64,000 nucleotides of DNA from Bradyrhizobium betae (GTDB lineage Bacteria > Pseudomonadota > Alphaproteobacteria > Rhizobiales > Xanthobacteraceae). The first letter of the stretch is position 1. Each line of letters starts with the position of its first letter. The DNA is taken from the NCBI RefSeq assembly GCF_004123905.1, contig NZ_MZXW01000041.1, positions 1-64,000 of the forward strand. Reading direction: 5' to 3'. The notes under the pieces were generated by a model. That model had not been told where the DNA came from. It searched no databases and saw only the letters and a program-made list of their open reading frames with translations. The translations under genes were made by a program, and so were the position numbers. This document shows, piece by piece, positions 1-8,159 of this stretch.

Positions 1-248
1 GCACGCGGCCACGGGCTCACAGGGACTACCCGCCCTGCCCTTGACCTCTCGCGCACGACGCTGCCGCGTCCACCGCAACCCCGCTCGCATATCGTGACGA
101 CGTACGATCGCCCCTCAAGGATGAGCGAGGATGGGCGACACATACGCCATTTCCGAATTTCGGTAAAGTGGAATATTTTCGCGCGGGTGGATTGACACCC
201 CCGCTGGTGTTTTGCCCGTCGGGCCATTCAAGCCAAACTGCCAATCCC

Positions 249-377
249 GTCATCCTGAGGTGCGAGGCGTCCGGTGCAAAGCACCGGACGGGGAGCCTCG
301 AAGGAGGCACGGCCCCGATGCGGCCGGGCCGTCGCCCTTCGAGGCTCGCCGAAGAGGCGAGCGCCTCAGGGTGACGG
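249..377. repeat. Palindromic intergenic repeat (cgtcatcctgagg type)
   Basis: The element begins with a cgtcatcctgaggtgc arm and ends with a gcgcctcagggtgacg arm that is its imperfect reverse complement. An internal hairpin (gtccggtgcaaagcaccggac) and a second internal repeat (ccttcgaggctcgcc) lie between the arms. Only one copy was seen in this window. Such elements are typical of bradyrhizobial intergenic DNA. Confidence 0.6.
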
Positions 378-405
378 TGATAGAGTGGCGCGTATTGCAT
401 CAACT

Positions 406-485
406 CGTCATTGCGAGCGTAGCGAAGCAATCCAGACTGCCTCAGCGGAAAGACTCTGGATTGCTTCGCTGCGCTCGCAATGACG
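406..485. repeat. Palindromic repeat, 'cgtcattgcgag' family, copy 1
   Basis: An arm reading cgtcattgcgagcg...agcgaagcaatccag pairs with ctggattgcttcgct...cgctcgcaatgacg at the other end. The short centre (actgcctcagcggaaagact) is less conserved. Two further copies lie at 29640-29720 and 48310-48395. This copy sits directly after the hslO stop codon, where it could end or protect the transcript. Confidence 0.75.
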
Positions 486-500
486 GAGGAGGCTGGCGCG

Positions 501-1520
501 TTACGCCTCTTCCACGCCCGCTTCATCCGGCGTGAACTGGTACACCGAGCTGCAGAACTCACAGGTCACGACGACCTTGTCGTCCTTCACCATCGCCGCA
601 CGGTCGTCGGCCGAAAAACTCTTCAGCATGGCACCGACCGCGTCACGCGAGCAGGAGCATTGGGCTTTCAGGACCAGCGGATTGAACACGCGCACGCCGC
701 GCTCGTGGAACAGACGATAGAGCAGCCGCTCGCCGGAGAGCTCTGGATCGATCAGTTCGACGTCCTCGACGGTCTCGATCAGCGAGCGCGCCTCGACCCA
801 GGCGTCGTCCTCCGTGACAGCGTGCACCTCGACGCCGTCGGGCGCATCGCCGGGATGCAAATCGGCCTGCCGCGCGCGCTCCGGCGCCTTTGGCAGAAAC
901 TGCATCAGCATGCCGCCAGCGCGCCAGCGATGCTTGCCGCCGTCGTTCGAGCGCCATTCCTCGCCGACCGCGAGACGCACCTTGGTCGGGATCTGCTCGG
1001 AGCGCAGGAAATATTCGTGGGCGGCGTCTTCCAGGCTGCCGCCGTCGAGCGCCACCAGCCCCTGGTAGCGGCTCATGTCGGGGCCCTGGTCGATGGTCAT
1101 GGCGAGATGACCGCTACCGAGCAGCGTGCCGGAGTCCATGCCAGATTTTTGGGCATCGCCCAGGCGCGCGGCGTCGAAGCGCGCATAGGCCCGCAGGCGA
1201 TCCGGCGCCTGGTAGTCCACCACCAGGAACGACACCGGACCATCGGTCTGGGCCTGGAGGATGAAGCGGCCTTCGAATTTCAGCGCCGAGCCGAGCAACG
1301 TCGTCAGCACGATGGCCTCGCCGAGCAGCTTGCCGACGGGCGCGGGATAATCGTGCTTGGTCAGGATTTCGTCGAGCGCAGGGCCGAGCCGCACCAGGCG
1401 GCCGCGCACGTCGAGCGCGTCGACCTCATAGGGCAGCACGGCGTCGTCGATCGGAACCGCGGATGGTGCGCGAACCGGGCCTTCGGGCCCGGTTTTCATG
1501 TCAGGGGATTGGGAAACCAT
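501..1520 (-). CDS. hslO: Redox-regulated chaperone Hsp33
   Basis: The 339-residue product is a cytosolic holdase chaperone that binds unfolding proteins under oxidative stress. The C-terminus carries the diagnostic zinc-binding cysteines: C288-x-C290 in QCSCSRD and C320-x-x-C323 in CEFCSS. These release zinc and form disulfides on activation in this family. The length is slightly above the usual 290-330 residues because of an N-terminal extension rich in Pro and Gly. Neither the chosen ATG at 1520 nor an ATG at 1499 (MKTGPEG) has a strong ribosome-binding site, so the start is uncertain. It lies downstream of argF, but a large palindromic repeat between them makes co-transcription doubtful. 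Confidence 0.93.
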   Translation of the reverse strand: MVSQSPDMKTGPEGPVRAPSAVPIDDAVLPYEVDALDVRGRLVRLGPALDEILTKHDYPAPVGKLLGEAIVLTTLLGSALKFEGRFILQAQTDGPVSFLVVDYQAPDRLRAYARFDAARLGDAQKSGMDSGTLLGSGHLAMTIDQGPDMSRYQGLVALDGGSLEDAAHEYFLRSEQIPTKVRLAVGEEWRSNDGGKHRWRAGGMLMQFLPKAPERARQADLHPGDAPDGVEVHAVTEDDAWVEARSLIETVEDVELIDPELSGERLLYRLFHERGVRVFNPLVLKAQCSCSRDAVGAMLKSFSADDRAAMVKDDKVVVTCEFCSSVYQFTPDEAGVEEA

Positions 1521-1618
1521 GGCGCTTTATCTGGGGTCGGTGGGTGGAAAATGGAAGAGGCGCGGGCGGTGTGTTCCCGGAGGCAAGTGGAATTGTACGA
1601 AGCAACTTCAAACTCGGT

Positions 1619-1769
1619 GTCGTCCCGGACAAGCGAGCGGAGCGAGCGCTGATCCGGGACCCATCACCACAGGGAGAAGTGTGGCGTGAGCTGGTAACCA
1701 CGAGTCTTCGCCAAACAACGGCCTGTGGCTATGGGTCCCGGATCTGCGCTTACGCTTGTCCGGGACGAC
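1619..1769. repeat. Large inverted repeat, 'gtcccggac' family, copy 1
   Basis: Perfect 17-bp arms (gtcgtcccggacaagcg at 1619-1635 and its reverse complement at 1753-1769) enclose two internal arms (gatccgggacccat and atgggtcccggatc). The element could fold as a long cruciform or mRNA hairpin between argF and hslO. Related elements occur at 20507-20629, 51212-51331 and 54597-54731. Confidence 0.75.
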
Positions 1770-1803
1770 AGCGGCGTGTGGGGCGATAGCAACACGCGCC
1801 ACG

Positions 1804-2727
1804 CTACTTCACCGCGTCAAAGCACCAGGCCAAAATGCCCTTCTGCGCGTGCAGGCGGTTTTCGGCCTCGTCGAACACGACCGATTGCGGGCCGTCGATC
1901 ACCTCGTCGGTGACCTCCTCGCCGCGATGGGCAGGCAGGCAGTGCATGAACAGCGCGTCGGGTTTTGCCAATGACATCAGCTTGGCATTGACCTGATAGG
2001 GCTTGAGCACGTTGTGACGGTGCTCGCCTTCCTTGTCGCCCATCGACACCCAGGTGTCGGTGACGACGCAATCGGCGCCCTTCACGGCGGCCTCGGGATC
2101 GGTGCCGATCATGATCGGCGCGCCGGTGGCCTTGATGAAGTCGCGCATCACCTTCTTCGGCGCAAGCTCCGGCGGGGTCGCGACGTTGAGCTGAAACTTG
2201 AATCGCTCGGCCGCGTGCGCCCATGACGCCAGCACGTTGTTGTCGTCGCCGGTCCAGGCCACCGTCCGGCCCTCGATCGGGCCGCGATGCTCCTGATAGG
2301 TCATGAGGTCGGCCATCACCTGGCAGGGATGCGAGCGCCGCGTCAGGCCGTTGATGACGGGCACGGTGGCGTTGGCCGCAAGCTCGAGCAGTGCATCGTG
2401 GTTGAGGATGCGGATCATGATGGCATCGACATAGCGCGACAGCACGCGCGCGGTGTCGGCGATGGTCTCGCCGCGGCCGAGCTGCATCTCGGCGCCGGTG
2501 AGCATGATCGGCTCGCCGCCGAGCTGGCGCATGGCGACGTCGAACGACACGCGTGTGCGGGTCGAGGGACGTTCGAAAATCATCGCCAGCGTCTTGCCTT
2601 CGAGCGGCCTGACCGGTTGATGCGCCTTCTGCTTCGCCTTCATGGCTGAGGAGGCGTCGAGCATGCTCTTGAGCTCCGACAGCGGGAGCTCGTTGATGTC
2701 GAGAAAGTGCTTTGGCGACTTGCTCAT
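1804..2727 (-). CDS. argF: Ornithine carbamoyltransferase
   Basis: The enzyme joins carbamoyl phosphate and ornithine to make citrulline in cytosolic arginine synthesis. The 307-residue length is normal. The carbamoyl-phosphate motif STRTR is at residues 55-59, HPCQ at 133-136, and the ornithine-binding HCLPAHRGEEV near 262. The start codon overlaps the argD stop in TGATG, which fits translational coupling with argD just upstream. I see no truncation or unusual composition. The aspartate carbamoyltransferase alternative is excluded by the HCLP motif. Confidence 0.96.
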   Translation of the reverse strand: MSKSPKHFLDINELPLSELKSMLDASSAMKAKQKAHQPVRPLEGKTLAMIFERPSTRTRVSFDVAMRQLGGEPIMLTGAEMQLGRGETIADTARVLSRYVDAIMIRILNHDALLELAANATVPVINGLTRRSHPCQVMADLMTYQEHRGPIEGRTVAWTGDDNNVLASWAHAAERFKFQLNVATPPELAPKKVMRDFIKATGAPIMIGTDPEAAVKGADCVVTDTWVSMGDKEGEHRHNVLKPYQVNAKLMSLAKPDALFMHCLPAHRGEEVTDEVIDGPQSVVFDEAENRLHAQKGILAWCFDAVK

Positions 2728-3935
2728 CAGCTTGCCGCCCGCTTGGTCTGACTGGACGAGATTGCGGTGCAGGCGCGCTCCAACCGCGCGACGCTGTCCT
2801 CGATCTCGGCTTCGGTGACGATCAAGGGCGGCAGGAAACGCACGACATTGTCGCCGGCGCCGACCGTGAGCAGTTTTTCGTGACGCAGCGCCGCGACGAG
2901 ATCGCCTGATGGCACCACGGCCTTGATGCCGATCAGAAGCCCCTCGCCGCGCACTTCGCTGACGACATCGGAATGACGGTCGATCACGGAGGCGAGCTTC
3001 TGCTTGAGCAGCAGCGACATCTTCTGCACATGATCGAAGAAGCCGGGCTTGAGCATGACGTCGAGCACGGCGGTCGCGGCCGCGATCGCGAGCGGATTGC
3101 CGCCGAAAGTGGAGCCGTGCGAGCCGGGCCCCATGCCAGCTGCAGCATCCGCGGTCGCCAGCACCGCGCCGATCGGGAAGCCGCCGCCGAGCGCCTTGGC
3201 CAGCGACATCACGTCAGGTGTGACGCCGGTGCGGCGATGCGCGAACAGATCGCCGGTGCGGCCCATGCCGGTCTGCACCTCGTCGAACGCGAGCAGCAGG
3301 CCCTTCTCGTCGCAGAGCTGGCGCAACGCCCTCAGGAACGCAGGCGTCGCCGACCGCACGCCGCCCTCGCCCTGGATCGGCTCGATCAGGATGCCGGCGG
3401 TCTGCGGACCGATCGCCTTCTTCACGGCCTCGATGTCGCCATGCGGGATCTGGTCGAAACCGTCCATCGGCGGACCAAAACCTTCGAGATATTTTGCAGA
3501 TCCCGTCGCAGCCAGCGTCGCCAGCGTGCGGCCGTGGAAGGCGCCTTCGAAGGTGATGATGCGATATCGCTCCGGATGCCCCTTGGAGAAGTGGTGATGG
3601 CGGACCAGCTTGATCACACCCTCCAGCGCTTCGGCGCCGGAATTGCAGAAGAACACGAAGTCCGCAAAGCTCTCATTGCAGAGGCGCGCGGCGAGCTTCT
3701 CGCCGTCCGGGCTCTGGAACAGGTTCGACATGTGCCAGAGTTTTGTCGCCTGCTCCTGCAACGCCTTGACCAGCGCGGGATGGGCGTGGCCGAGCGCATT
3801 CACCGCAACGCCGGAGGTGAAATCGAGATAGCGATCGCCATTGGTCGCGATCAGCCAGCAGCCCTCGCCGCGCTCGAAACCGAGGTCGGACCTGGCGAAA
3901 ACGGGGAGCAAATGCGGCGCTGCGCTGTTAGTCAT
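2727..3935 (-). CDS. argD: Acetylornithine aminotransferase
   Basis: This is a 402-residue class III PLP-dependent aminotransferase. It transaminates N-acetylglutamate semialdehyde to N-acetylornithine, and it may also serve as succinyldiaminopimelate aminotransferase. The PLP-binding lysine is K247 in SLAKALGGGFP, preceded by the LLAFDEVQTGMGRTG segment. The frame stays open about 100 codons upstream, but homology begins at MTNSAAPHLLP, so I place the start at 3935. It is the first gene of an argD-argF pair. A perfect 10-bp hairpin lies about 75 bp upstream of the start in the transcribed direction. Confidence 0.94.
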   Translation of the reverse strand: MTNSAAPHLLPVFARSDLGFERGEGCWLIATNGDRYLDFTSGVAVNALGHAHPALVKALQEQATKLWHMSNLFQSPDGEKLAARLCNESFADFVFFCNSGAEALEGVIKLVRHHHFSKGHPERYRIITFEGAFHGRTLATLAATGSAKYLEGFGPPMDGFDQIPHGDIEAVKKAIGPQTAGILIEPIQGEGGVRSATPAFLRALRQLCDEKGLLLAFDEVQTGMGRTGDLFAHRRTGVTPDVMSLAKALGGGFPIGAVLATADAAAGMGPGSHGSTFGGNPLAIAAATAVLDVMLKPGFFDHVQKMSLLLKQKLASVIDRHSDVVSEVRGEGLLIGIKAVVPSGDLVAALRHEKLLTVGAGDNVVRFLPPLIVTEAEIEDSVARLERACTAISSSQTKRAAS

Positions 3936-4008
3936 GACGGTCACTTGATGTTGCGGACGGCGTGAGCGTGCATTGCGCAACGCACCATCAACCGGCCCGG
4001 AAAACGAA

Positions 4009-4035
4009 ACGTGCCGCCTTTTAAGGGCGGCACGT
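4009..4035 (-). terminator. Hairpin in the argD leader (possible attenuator or sRNA terminator)
   Basis: Arms acgtgccgcc (4009-4018) and ggcggcacgt (4026-4035) are perfectly complementary around a 7-nt loop. Read on the minus strand the stem is followed by ttcgtttt, a short T-rich tract. It could end a small minus-strand transcript started further upstream, or act as an attenuator before argD. The evidence is structural only. Confidence 0.35.
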
Positions 4036-4096
4036 GACACCATCTTAGGCCTGGTGAAACGGGTGTCAATGCCGCCCGAAAGCCTCGCGAAACGCT

Positions 4097-4308
4097 GAAT
4101 CCGTAGTCTTGCGGTGCCGAATTTGCGGGTTTTTGCCACGGAACATGTGGAAGCGAGTCGGCGGACTCTTGCGCGTGAGTCACGCCATATTGTAGCGTTT
4201 GACTTGTCAGATACGACATCTCGTGCAGTGTTTCTGATCCCAAGAGTCCTCATGTACCGGCGTAAACGTTCGGGCGTTCAGTTGCGCCCGGCGAGCCTTA
4301 AGGGATTC
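4097..4308 (+). promoter_or_regulatory. Cluster of six GANTC (CcrM methylation) sites upstream of gcrA
   Basis: GANTC pentamers occur at 4097, 4155, 4164, 4177, 4244 and 4304, three of them within 27 bp. In alphaproteobacteria CcrM methylates GANTC, and GcrA acts at promoters carrying methylated GANTC. The cluster fills the divergent argD/gcrA region, so it may make gcrA expression sensitive to the methylation state during the cell cycle. The sites are seen directly; the regulatory role is inferred. Confidence 0.6.
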
Positions 4309-4388
4309 CGGCGGCACGGGTTTTTCGAAGCTTAGGCATTCGCCGCAAGGCGCCAGGATGGCAGCAGCGCGGCGAGGGAAAGGGTGCA

Positions 4389-4901
4389 ATGACCGTTTTG
4401 ACCTGGTCGGATGATCGCGTCGAGCAGCTGAAAAAGCTCTGGGAGGCCGGATTGTCGGCCAGCCAGATCGCAGCTGAGCTCGGCAACGTGACCCGCAATG
4501 CCGTGATCGGCAAGGTGCACAGGCTCGGCCTGTCCGGCCGCGCCAAGAGCCCCTCATCGGCAGCTCCGCGGCCGCGCAAGGCGCGTCCCGCCCAGCACAT
4601 GATGCGGGTGAGCCGGCCGATCGCGCGCGGCAACACCGCGCTGGCGCAGGCCTTCGAGGTCGAGGTCGAGGCCGAACCGGTCACCTACGACAACGTGGTG
4701 CCGATGAGCCAGCGGCTGTCGCTGCTGGAATTGAACGAGGCGACCTGCCATTGGCCGGTCGGCGATCCCTCGAGCCCGGATTTCTTCTTCTGCGGCGGCA
4801 AGGCGCTCTCGGGCCTGCCCTACTGCGCCCAGCACTCGCGTGTCGCCTATCAGCCGGCAGCGGATCGGCGGCGTGCACCGGCTAAGCCGGGTCCGCGCTG
4901 A
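4389..4901 (+). CDS. gcrA: Cell-cycle regulator GcrA
   Basis: GcrA is an alphaproteobacterial transcription factor that works with sigma70 RNA polymerase and methylated GANTC promoters to control S-phase genes. The 170-residue product has the characteristic N-terminal helix-turn-helix (TWSDDRVEQLKKLW, then the ASQIAAELG-x-VTRNAVIGKVHRLGL segment). A basic linker follows, and then the conserved C-terminal Cys/His region (CHWPVGDP, FFFCGG, YCAQHSRVAY). Length and domain order match the family. It stands alone, divergent from argD, and ends before a strong bidirectional terminator. Confidence 0.96.
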   Translation: MTVLTWSDDRVEQLKKLWEAGLSASQIAAELGNVTRNAVIGKVHRLGLSGRAKSPSSAAPRPRKARPAQHMMRVSRPIARGNTALAQAFEVEVEAEPVTYDNVVPMSQRLSLLELNEATCHWPVGDPSSPDFFFCGGKALSGLPYCAQHSRVAYQPAADRRRAPAKPGPR

Positions 4902-4920
4902 GCACAGATCCAGACGACAC

Positions 4921-4961
4921 CGTCCCGGCCTGGTGCGCAATTGCGCACGGGGGCCGGGACG
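4921..4961. terminator. Extended hairpin after gcrA
   Basis: Outer arms cgtcccggcc and ggccgggacg enclose an inner palindrome gtgcgcaattgcgcac. It precedes the T-tailed terminator at 4975-5004, so the gcrA/phoB convergent gap holds two stacked hairpins. Confidence 0.55.
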
Positions 4962-4974
4962 ATCGAGAGAAAAG

Positions 4975-5004
4975 AAAAAGCGCGCCATATGGCGCGCTTT
5001 TTTT
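4975..5004. terminator. Bidirectional Rho-independent terminator (gcrA / phoB)
   Basis: A GC-rich palindrome (cgcgccatatggcgcg, 4981-4996) is flanked by an A-tract on the left and a T-tract on the right. It therefore reads as a terminator from both sides, ending gcrA on plus and phoB on minus. Confidence 0.85.
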
Positions 5005-5026
5005 ATCCTGTCTGTCTGCAGCGGCC

Positions 5027-5734
5027 TTACGCCTGCTCAGCCTTCGCAAAGCGATCATCGAGCGCATAACCCGCGCCGCGAACGGTGCGGATCGGGTCCT
5101 GCTCACGGCCAAGATTGAGCAGCTTGCGCAGGCGGCCGATATGGACGTCGACGGTGCGTTCGTCGATATAGATGTCGCGGCCCCAGACGCTGTCGAGCAA
5201 CTGCTCGCGCGAGAACACGCGGCCGGGATGCTCCAGGAAGAACTCGAGCAGGCGGTATTCGGTCGGGCCGAGATCGATCGGCCGGCCCGAACGCGCCACG
5301 CGGCGCTTGTCGCGGTCGAGCTCGATATCGCCATAGGCGAGCACCGTGGCGAGCCGCTCGGGGCTCGCGCGCCGCAGCAGCCCCTTCACGCGCGCCAGCA
5401 GCTCCGGCACCGAGAACGGCTTGACGATGTAATCGTCGGCACCGGTCGCAAGACCCCGCACCCGCTCGCTCTCCTCGCCGCGGGCGGTGAGCATGATGAT
5501 CGGCAGCTGCTTGGTCTCGGGCCGGGTGCGAAGCCGCCGGCACAGCTCGATGCCGGAAAGACCCGGCAGCATCCAGTCGAGCACGATCAGATCGGGGATG
5601 TGCTCCTTGAGGCGGGTGTCGGCATCGTCGCCGCGCATCACCGTCTCGACGTCATAACCGTCGCCTTCGAGGTTGTAGCGAAGCAGCTCGGTGAGAGCTT
5701 CCTCGTCCTCAACCACCATAATGCGTGCGCCCAT
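5027..5734 (-). CDS. phoB: Phosphate regulon response regulator PhoB
   Basis: PhoB is a 235-residue OmpR/PhoB-family response regulator, phosphorylated by PhoR under phosphate limitation, that binds PHO boxes. The receiver domain spans about residues 4-120, with acceptor D53 in LIVLDWMLPG and the conserved lysine in IVKPFSVPE. The C-terminal winged helix includes GPTEYRLLEFFLEHPGRVFS and DERTVDVHIGRLRKLL. The start at 5734 follows an AAGGAG ribosome site by about ten bases. The frame is open upstream, but that part is phoU in another frame. It is the last gene of the pst operon, 23 bp after phoU. Confidence 0.95.
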   Translation of the reverse strand: MGARIMVVEDEEALTELLRYNLEGDGYDVETVMRGDDADTRLKEHIPDLIVLDWMLPGLSGIELCRRLRTRPETKQLPIIMLTARGEESERVRGLATGADDYIVKPFSVPELLARVKGLLRRASPERLATVLAYGDIELDRDKRRVARSGRPIDLGPTEYRLLEFFLEHPGRVFSREQLLDSVWGRDIYIDERTVDVHIGRLRKLLNLGREQDPIRTVRGAGYALDDRFAKAEQA

Positions 5735-5757
5735 CGGGTCGTCGCTCCTTAAAGGAT

Positions 5758-6474
5758 TCAGGTATTCGGGGCCGTCGTGGCGAAATTCGTCATGTCGCCC
5801 TTCGGCCGCTTGTCGGTGATCGCCTGGCCCTCGATCATGTAGAACACGGTCTCGGCGATGTTGGTGGCGTGGTCGCCGATCCGCTCGATATTTTTGGCGC
5901 AGAACATGAGGTGGATACAGAACGAGATGTTGCGCGGATCCTCCATCATGTAGGTGAGGAGCTCGCGGAACAGCGAGGTGCAGATGGCGTCGACTTCCTC
6001 GTCGCCCTTCCACACCGCCATCGCCGCCGGCAGATCGTGCGCGGCATAGGCGTCCAGCACCGACTTGACCTGCTGCTGCACGAGGTCGGTCATGTGCTCG
6101 AGGCCGCGGAACAGTTTCAGCGGATGGAAATCCGTCTCCAGCGCCGCGACGCGCTTGCCCATGTTCTTGGCGAGGTCGCCGATGCGCTCGAGATCGGTCG
6201 CGACGCGCATGGCGCCGACGATCTCGCGCAAATCGACCGCCATCGGCTGGCGGCGGGCGATGGTGAGGACGGCGCGCTCCTCGATCTTCTTCTGGAGCGC
6301 GTCGAGCTCCGCGTCGATGGTGACGACGCGCTGGCCGAGCGCGACGTCGCGGCGGATCAGCGCGTCGACGGAATCGACGATCATGCGCTCGGCGATGCCG
6401 CCCATCTCGGCGACCAGGCGGGTGAGCTCCTGGAGGTCGGTATCGAAGGCCTTTGCGGTATGTTCAGAACCCAT
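5758..6474 (-). CDS. phoU: Phosphate transport regulator PhoU
   Basis: The 238-residue product consists of two PhoU three-helix repeats, each with a metal-binding E/D-x3-D signature: DLERIGDLAKNMGK in the first half and NIERIGDHATNIAE in the second. In the family PhoU links PstSCAB activity to PhoR and restrains the regulon when phosphate is ample. It lies in the order pstB-phoU-phoB with short gaps, so it is probably co-transcribed. The homologous start is MGSEHTAKAFD at 6474. Confidence 0.95.
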   Translation of the reverse strand: MGSEHTAKAFDTDLQELTRLVAEMGGIAERMIVDSVDALIRRDVALGQRVVTIDAELDALQKKIEERAVLTIARRQPMAVDLREIVGAMRVATDLERIGDLAKNMGKRVAALETDFHPLKLFRGLEHMTDLVQQQVKSVLDAYAAHDLPAAMAVWKGDEEVDAICTSLFRELLTYMMEDPRNISFCIHLMFCAKNIERIGDHATNIAETVFYMIEGQAITDKRPKGDMTNFATTAPNT

Positions 6475-6485
6475 GTCCCGTCTCC

Positions 6486-7307
6486 TCAGCCGAACCGGCC
6501 GGTGATGTAATCCTGCGTGCGCCGGTCGGTCGGCGACGTGAAGATCTTGCTGGTGTCGTCGAACTCGATCAGCTCGCCGAGATACATGAAGGCGGTCTTG
6601 TCGGAGACGCGGGCCGCCTGCTGCATGTTGTGGGTGACGATCGCGATCGTGTAGTCCTCGGACAGCTCCTGGATCAACTCCTCGACCTTGGCGGTCGAGA
6701 TCGGATCGAGCGCCGAGCAAGGCTCGTCGAACAGGATCACTTCAGGCCGCACCGCAACCGTGCGGGCGATGCAGAGACGCTGCTGCTGGCCACCGGACAG
6801 CGACAGGCCGGAGGCGTTGAGCTTGTCCTTGACCTCGTTCCAGAGCGCACCGCCGCGCAGCGCCTTCTCGACGCGGCCGTCCATCTCGGATTTCGAGATC
6901 TTCTCGTAGAGACGGATGCCGAAGGCGATGTTCTCGTAGATCGTCATCGGGAACGGCGTCGGCTTCTGGAACACCATGCCGACGCGAGCGCGCAGCAGAT
7001 TGAGGTCCAGCTTGGGGTCGAGGATGTTGGTCTGGTCGAGCATGAGCTGACCGGTGGCGCGCTGGCCGGGATAGAGGTCGTACATCCGGTTGAAGATGCG
7101 CAGCAGGGTCGACTTGCCGCAGCCCGACGGGCCGATGAACGCGGTGACGCGGTTGGCGCCGAGCGTCAGGTTGATGTTCTTCAGCGCATGGTGCTCGCCG
7201 TAATGGAAGTTGAGGTTGCGCACCGTCACCTTGGCGGGAGCCTCGGGCAGCACTGGCGCCTGGGGCAGACCGCCGGACGCGCTCATCGATACGGAAAGAT
7301 CACTCAT
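6486..7307 (-). CDS. pstB: Phosphate ABC transporter ATPase PstB
   Basis: This 273-residue ABC ATPase drives high-affinity phosphate import with PstA, PstC and PstS. Walker A is GPSGCGKST (59-67), the signature is LSGGQQQR, Walker B is VILFDEPCSALD, and the switch histidine is in IVTHNMQQA. The PstB-specific stretch FNRMYDL follows Walker A. The start ATG at 7307 overlaps the pstA stop in ATGA. The upstream open extension is pstA read out of frame. Confidence 0.97.
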   Translation of the reverse strand: MSDLSVSMSASGGLPQAPVLPEAPAKVTVRNLNFHYGEHHALKNINLTLGANRVTAFIGPSGCGKSTLLRIFNRMYDLYPGQRATGQLMLDQTNILDPKLDLNLLRARVGMVFQKPTPFPMTIYENIAFGIRLYEKISKSEMDGRVEKALRGGALWNEVKDKLNASGLSLSGGQQQRLCIARTVAVRPEVILFDEPCSALDPISTAKVEELIQELSEDYTIAIVTHNMQQAARVSDKTAFMYLGELIEFDDTSKIFTSPTDRRTQDYITGRFG

Positions 7308-8155
7308 TTTGCGGTCCTCTCGGCGCCAAGAATGCGCGCGCCAATGTTCAGGGCAAGCACGGTCAGGGTGATGAGCAGCGCGCCGCTCCAGGCGAGCTGC
7401 TTCCAATAGGCGTAGGGGCTCTGAACGAAGTTGTTGATGGTCACAGGCAGGTTCGCCATCGTCTTGTTCAGGCCGAGGCTGAAGAACTGGTTCGACAGCG
7501 CGGTGAAGAGCAGCGGCGCGGTTTCGCCGGCGACGCGGGCGGTGGCGAGCAGCACGCCGGTGATGAGACCCGACCGGGCCGCACGATACGCGATGCGCTT
7601 GATCACCAGCGAGCGCGGCAGGCCGAGCGCGGAAGCCGCCTCACGCAAGGGATTCGGCACCAGCAGCAGCATGTCCTCGGTCGTGCGCAGCACCACCGGG
7701 ATCACGATGACGGCGAGCGCGAGCGCGCCAGCGATCGCGGAGAAGCCGCGCATCGGCACCACCACCGCGCCGTAGATGAACAGGCCGATGATGATCGAGG
7801 GCGCCGACAGCAGGATGTCGTTGATGAAGCGGATCACCGAGGTCAGCTTGTCGTTGCGGCCGTATTCGGCGAGGTAGGTGCCGGCGAACAGGCCGAGCGG
7901 TGCGCCGATGCCGACGCCGATCACGGTCATGATGATCGAACCGACGATGGCGTTGCGCAGGCCGCCTTCGGTCGAGCCCGGAGGCGGCGTATCCGCGACG
8001 AAGAGCTCGAGATTGAGGCCGGCCAGACCGTTGAAGAGCAGCGTGACCAGGATCAGCGCAAGCCAGGTGACGCCGAAGGCGGCCGCTGCGAAGCAGAGCC
8101 CGCGGATGACGATGTCCTTGCGGCGACGGCGCGAATAGATCGGATTGAGGGCCAT
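7304..8155 (-). CDS. pstA: Phosphate ABC transporter permease PstA
   Basis: PstA is an inner-membrane permease subunit of the phosphate importer with 283 residues and about six predicted hydrophobic segments, beginning near residue 18. The ABC-permease EAA-type loop is REAASALGLPRSLVIKRI. The N-terminus has a short basic stretch (RRRRK) before the first membrane segment. It overlaps pstB by four bases and follows pstC by four bases, as expected of one operon. Confidence 0.96.
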   Translation of the reverse strand: MALNPIYSRRRRKDIVIRGLCFAAAAFGVTWLALILVTLLFNGLAGLNLELFVADTPPPGSTEGGLRNAIVGSIIMTVIGVGIGAPLGLFAGTYLAEYGRNDKLTSVIRFINDILLSAPSIIIGLFIYGAVVVPMRGFSAIAGALALAVIVIPVVLRTTEDMLLLVPNPLREAASALGLPRSLVIKRIAYRAARSGLITGVLLATARVAGETAPLLFTALSNQFFSLGLNKTMANLPVTINNFVQSPYAYWKQLAWSGALLITLTVLALNIGARILGAERTAK

Positions 8156-8159
8156 GACC

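Larger units (their letters stand above)
1..500. other. Left-edge intergenic region without a supported gene
   Basis: No open frame here has codon usage or motifs that I recognise. The stretch from about 1 to 248 contains a short inverted element near 190-235 (arms like gacaccc/gggtgga and ccgtcggg), and the remainder holds two palindromic repeat elements listed separately. It lies downstream of hslO, so it is probably terminator and repeat sequence. It could include the degraded end of a gene that begins outside the window. Confidence 0.5.

Noticed and set aside
406..485. Palindromic element considered as IS terminal repeats or a tRNA-like structure
   Set aside because: No transposase frame lies beside any copy, and no cloverleaf or anticodon arrangement is visible; it fits a short interspersed palindromic repeat.
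480..1652. Long plus-strand open frame opposite hslO
   Set aside because: It is the antisense shadow of a clearly recognised Hsp33 gene, a usual effect of high third-position GC, and shows only arginine- and histidine-rich sequence without motifs.
3936..4253. N-terminal extension of argD
   Set aside because: The frame is open but the extra residues have no homology to aminotransferases and cover the hairpin and promoter region.
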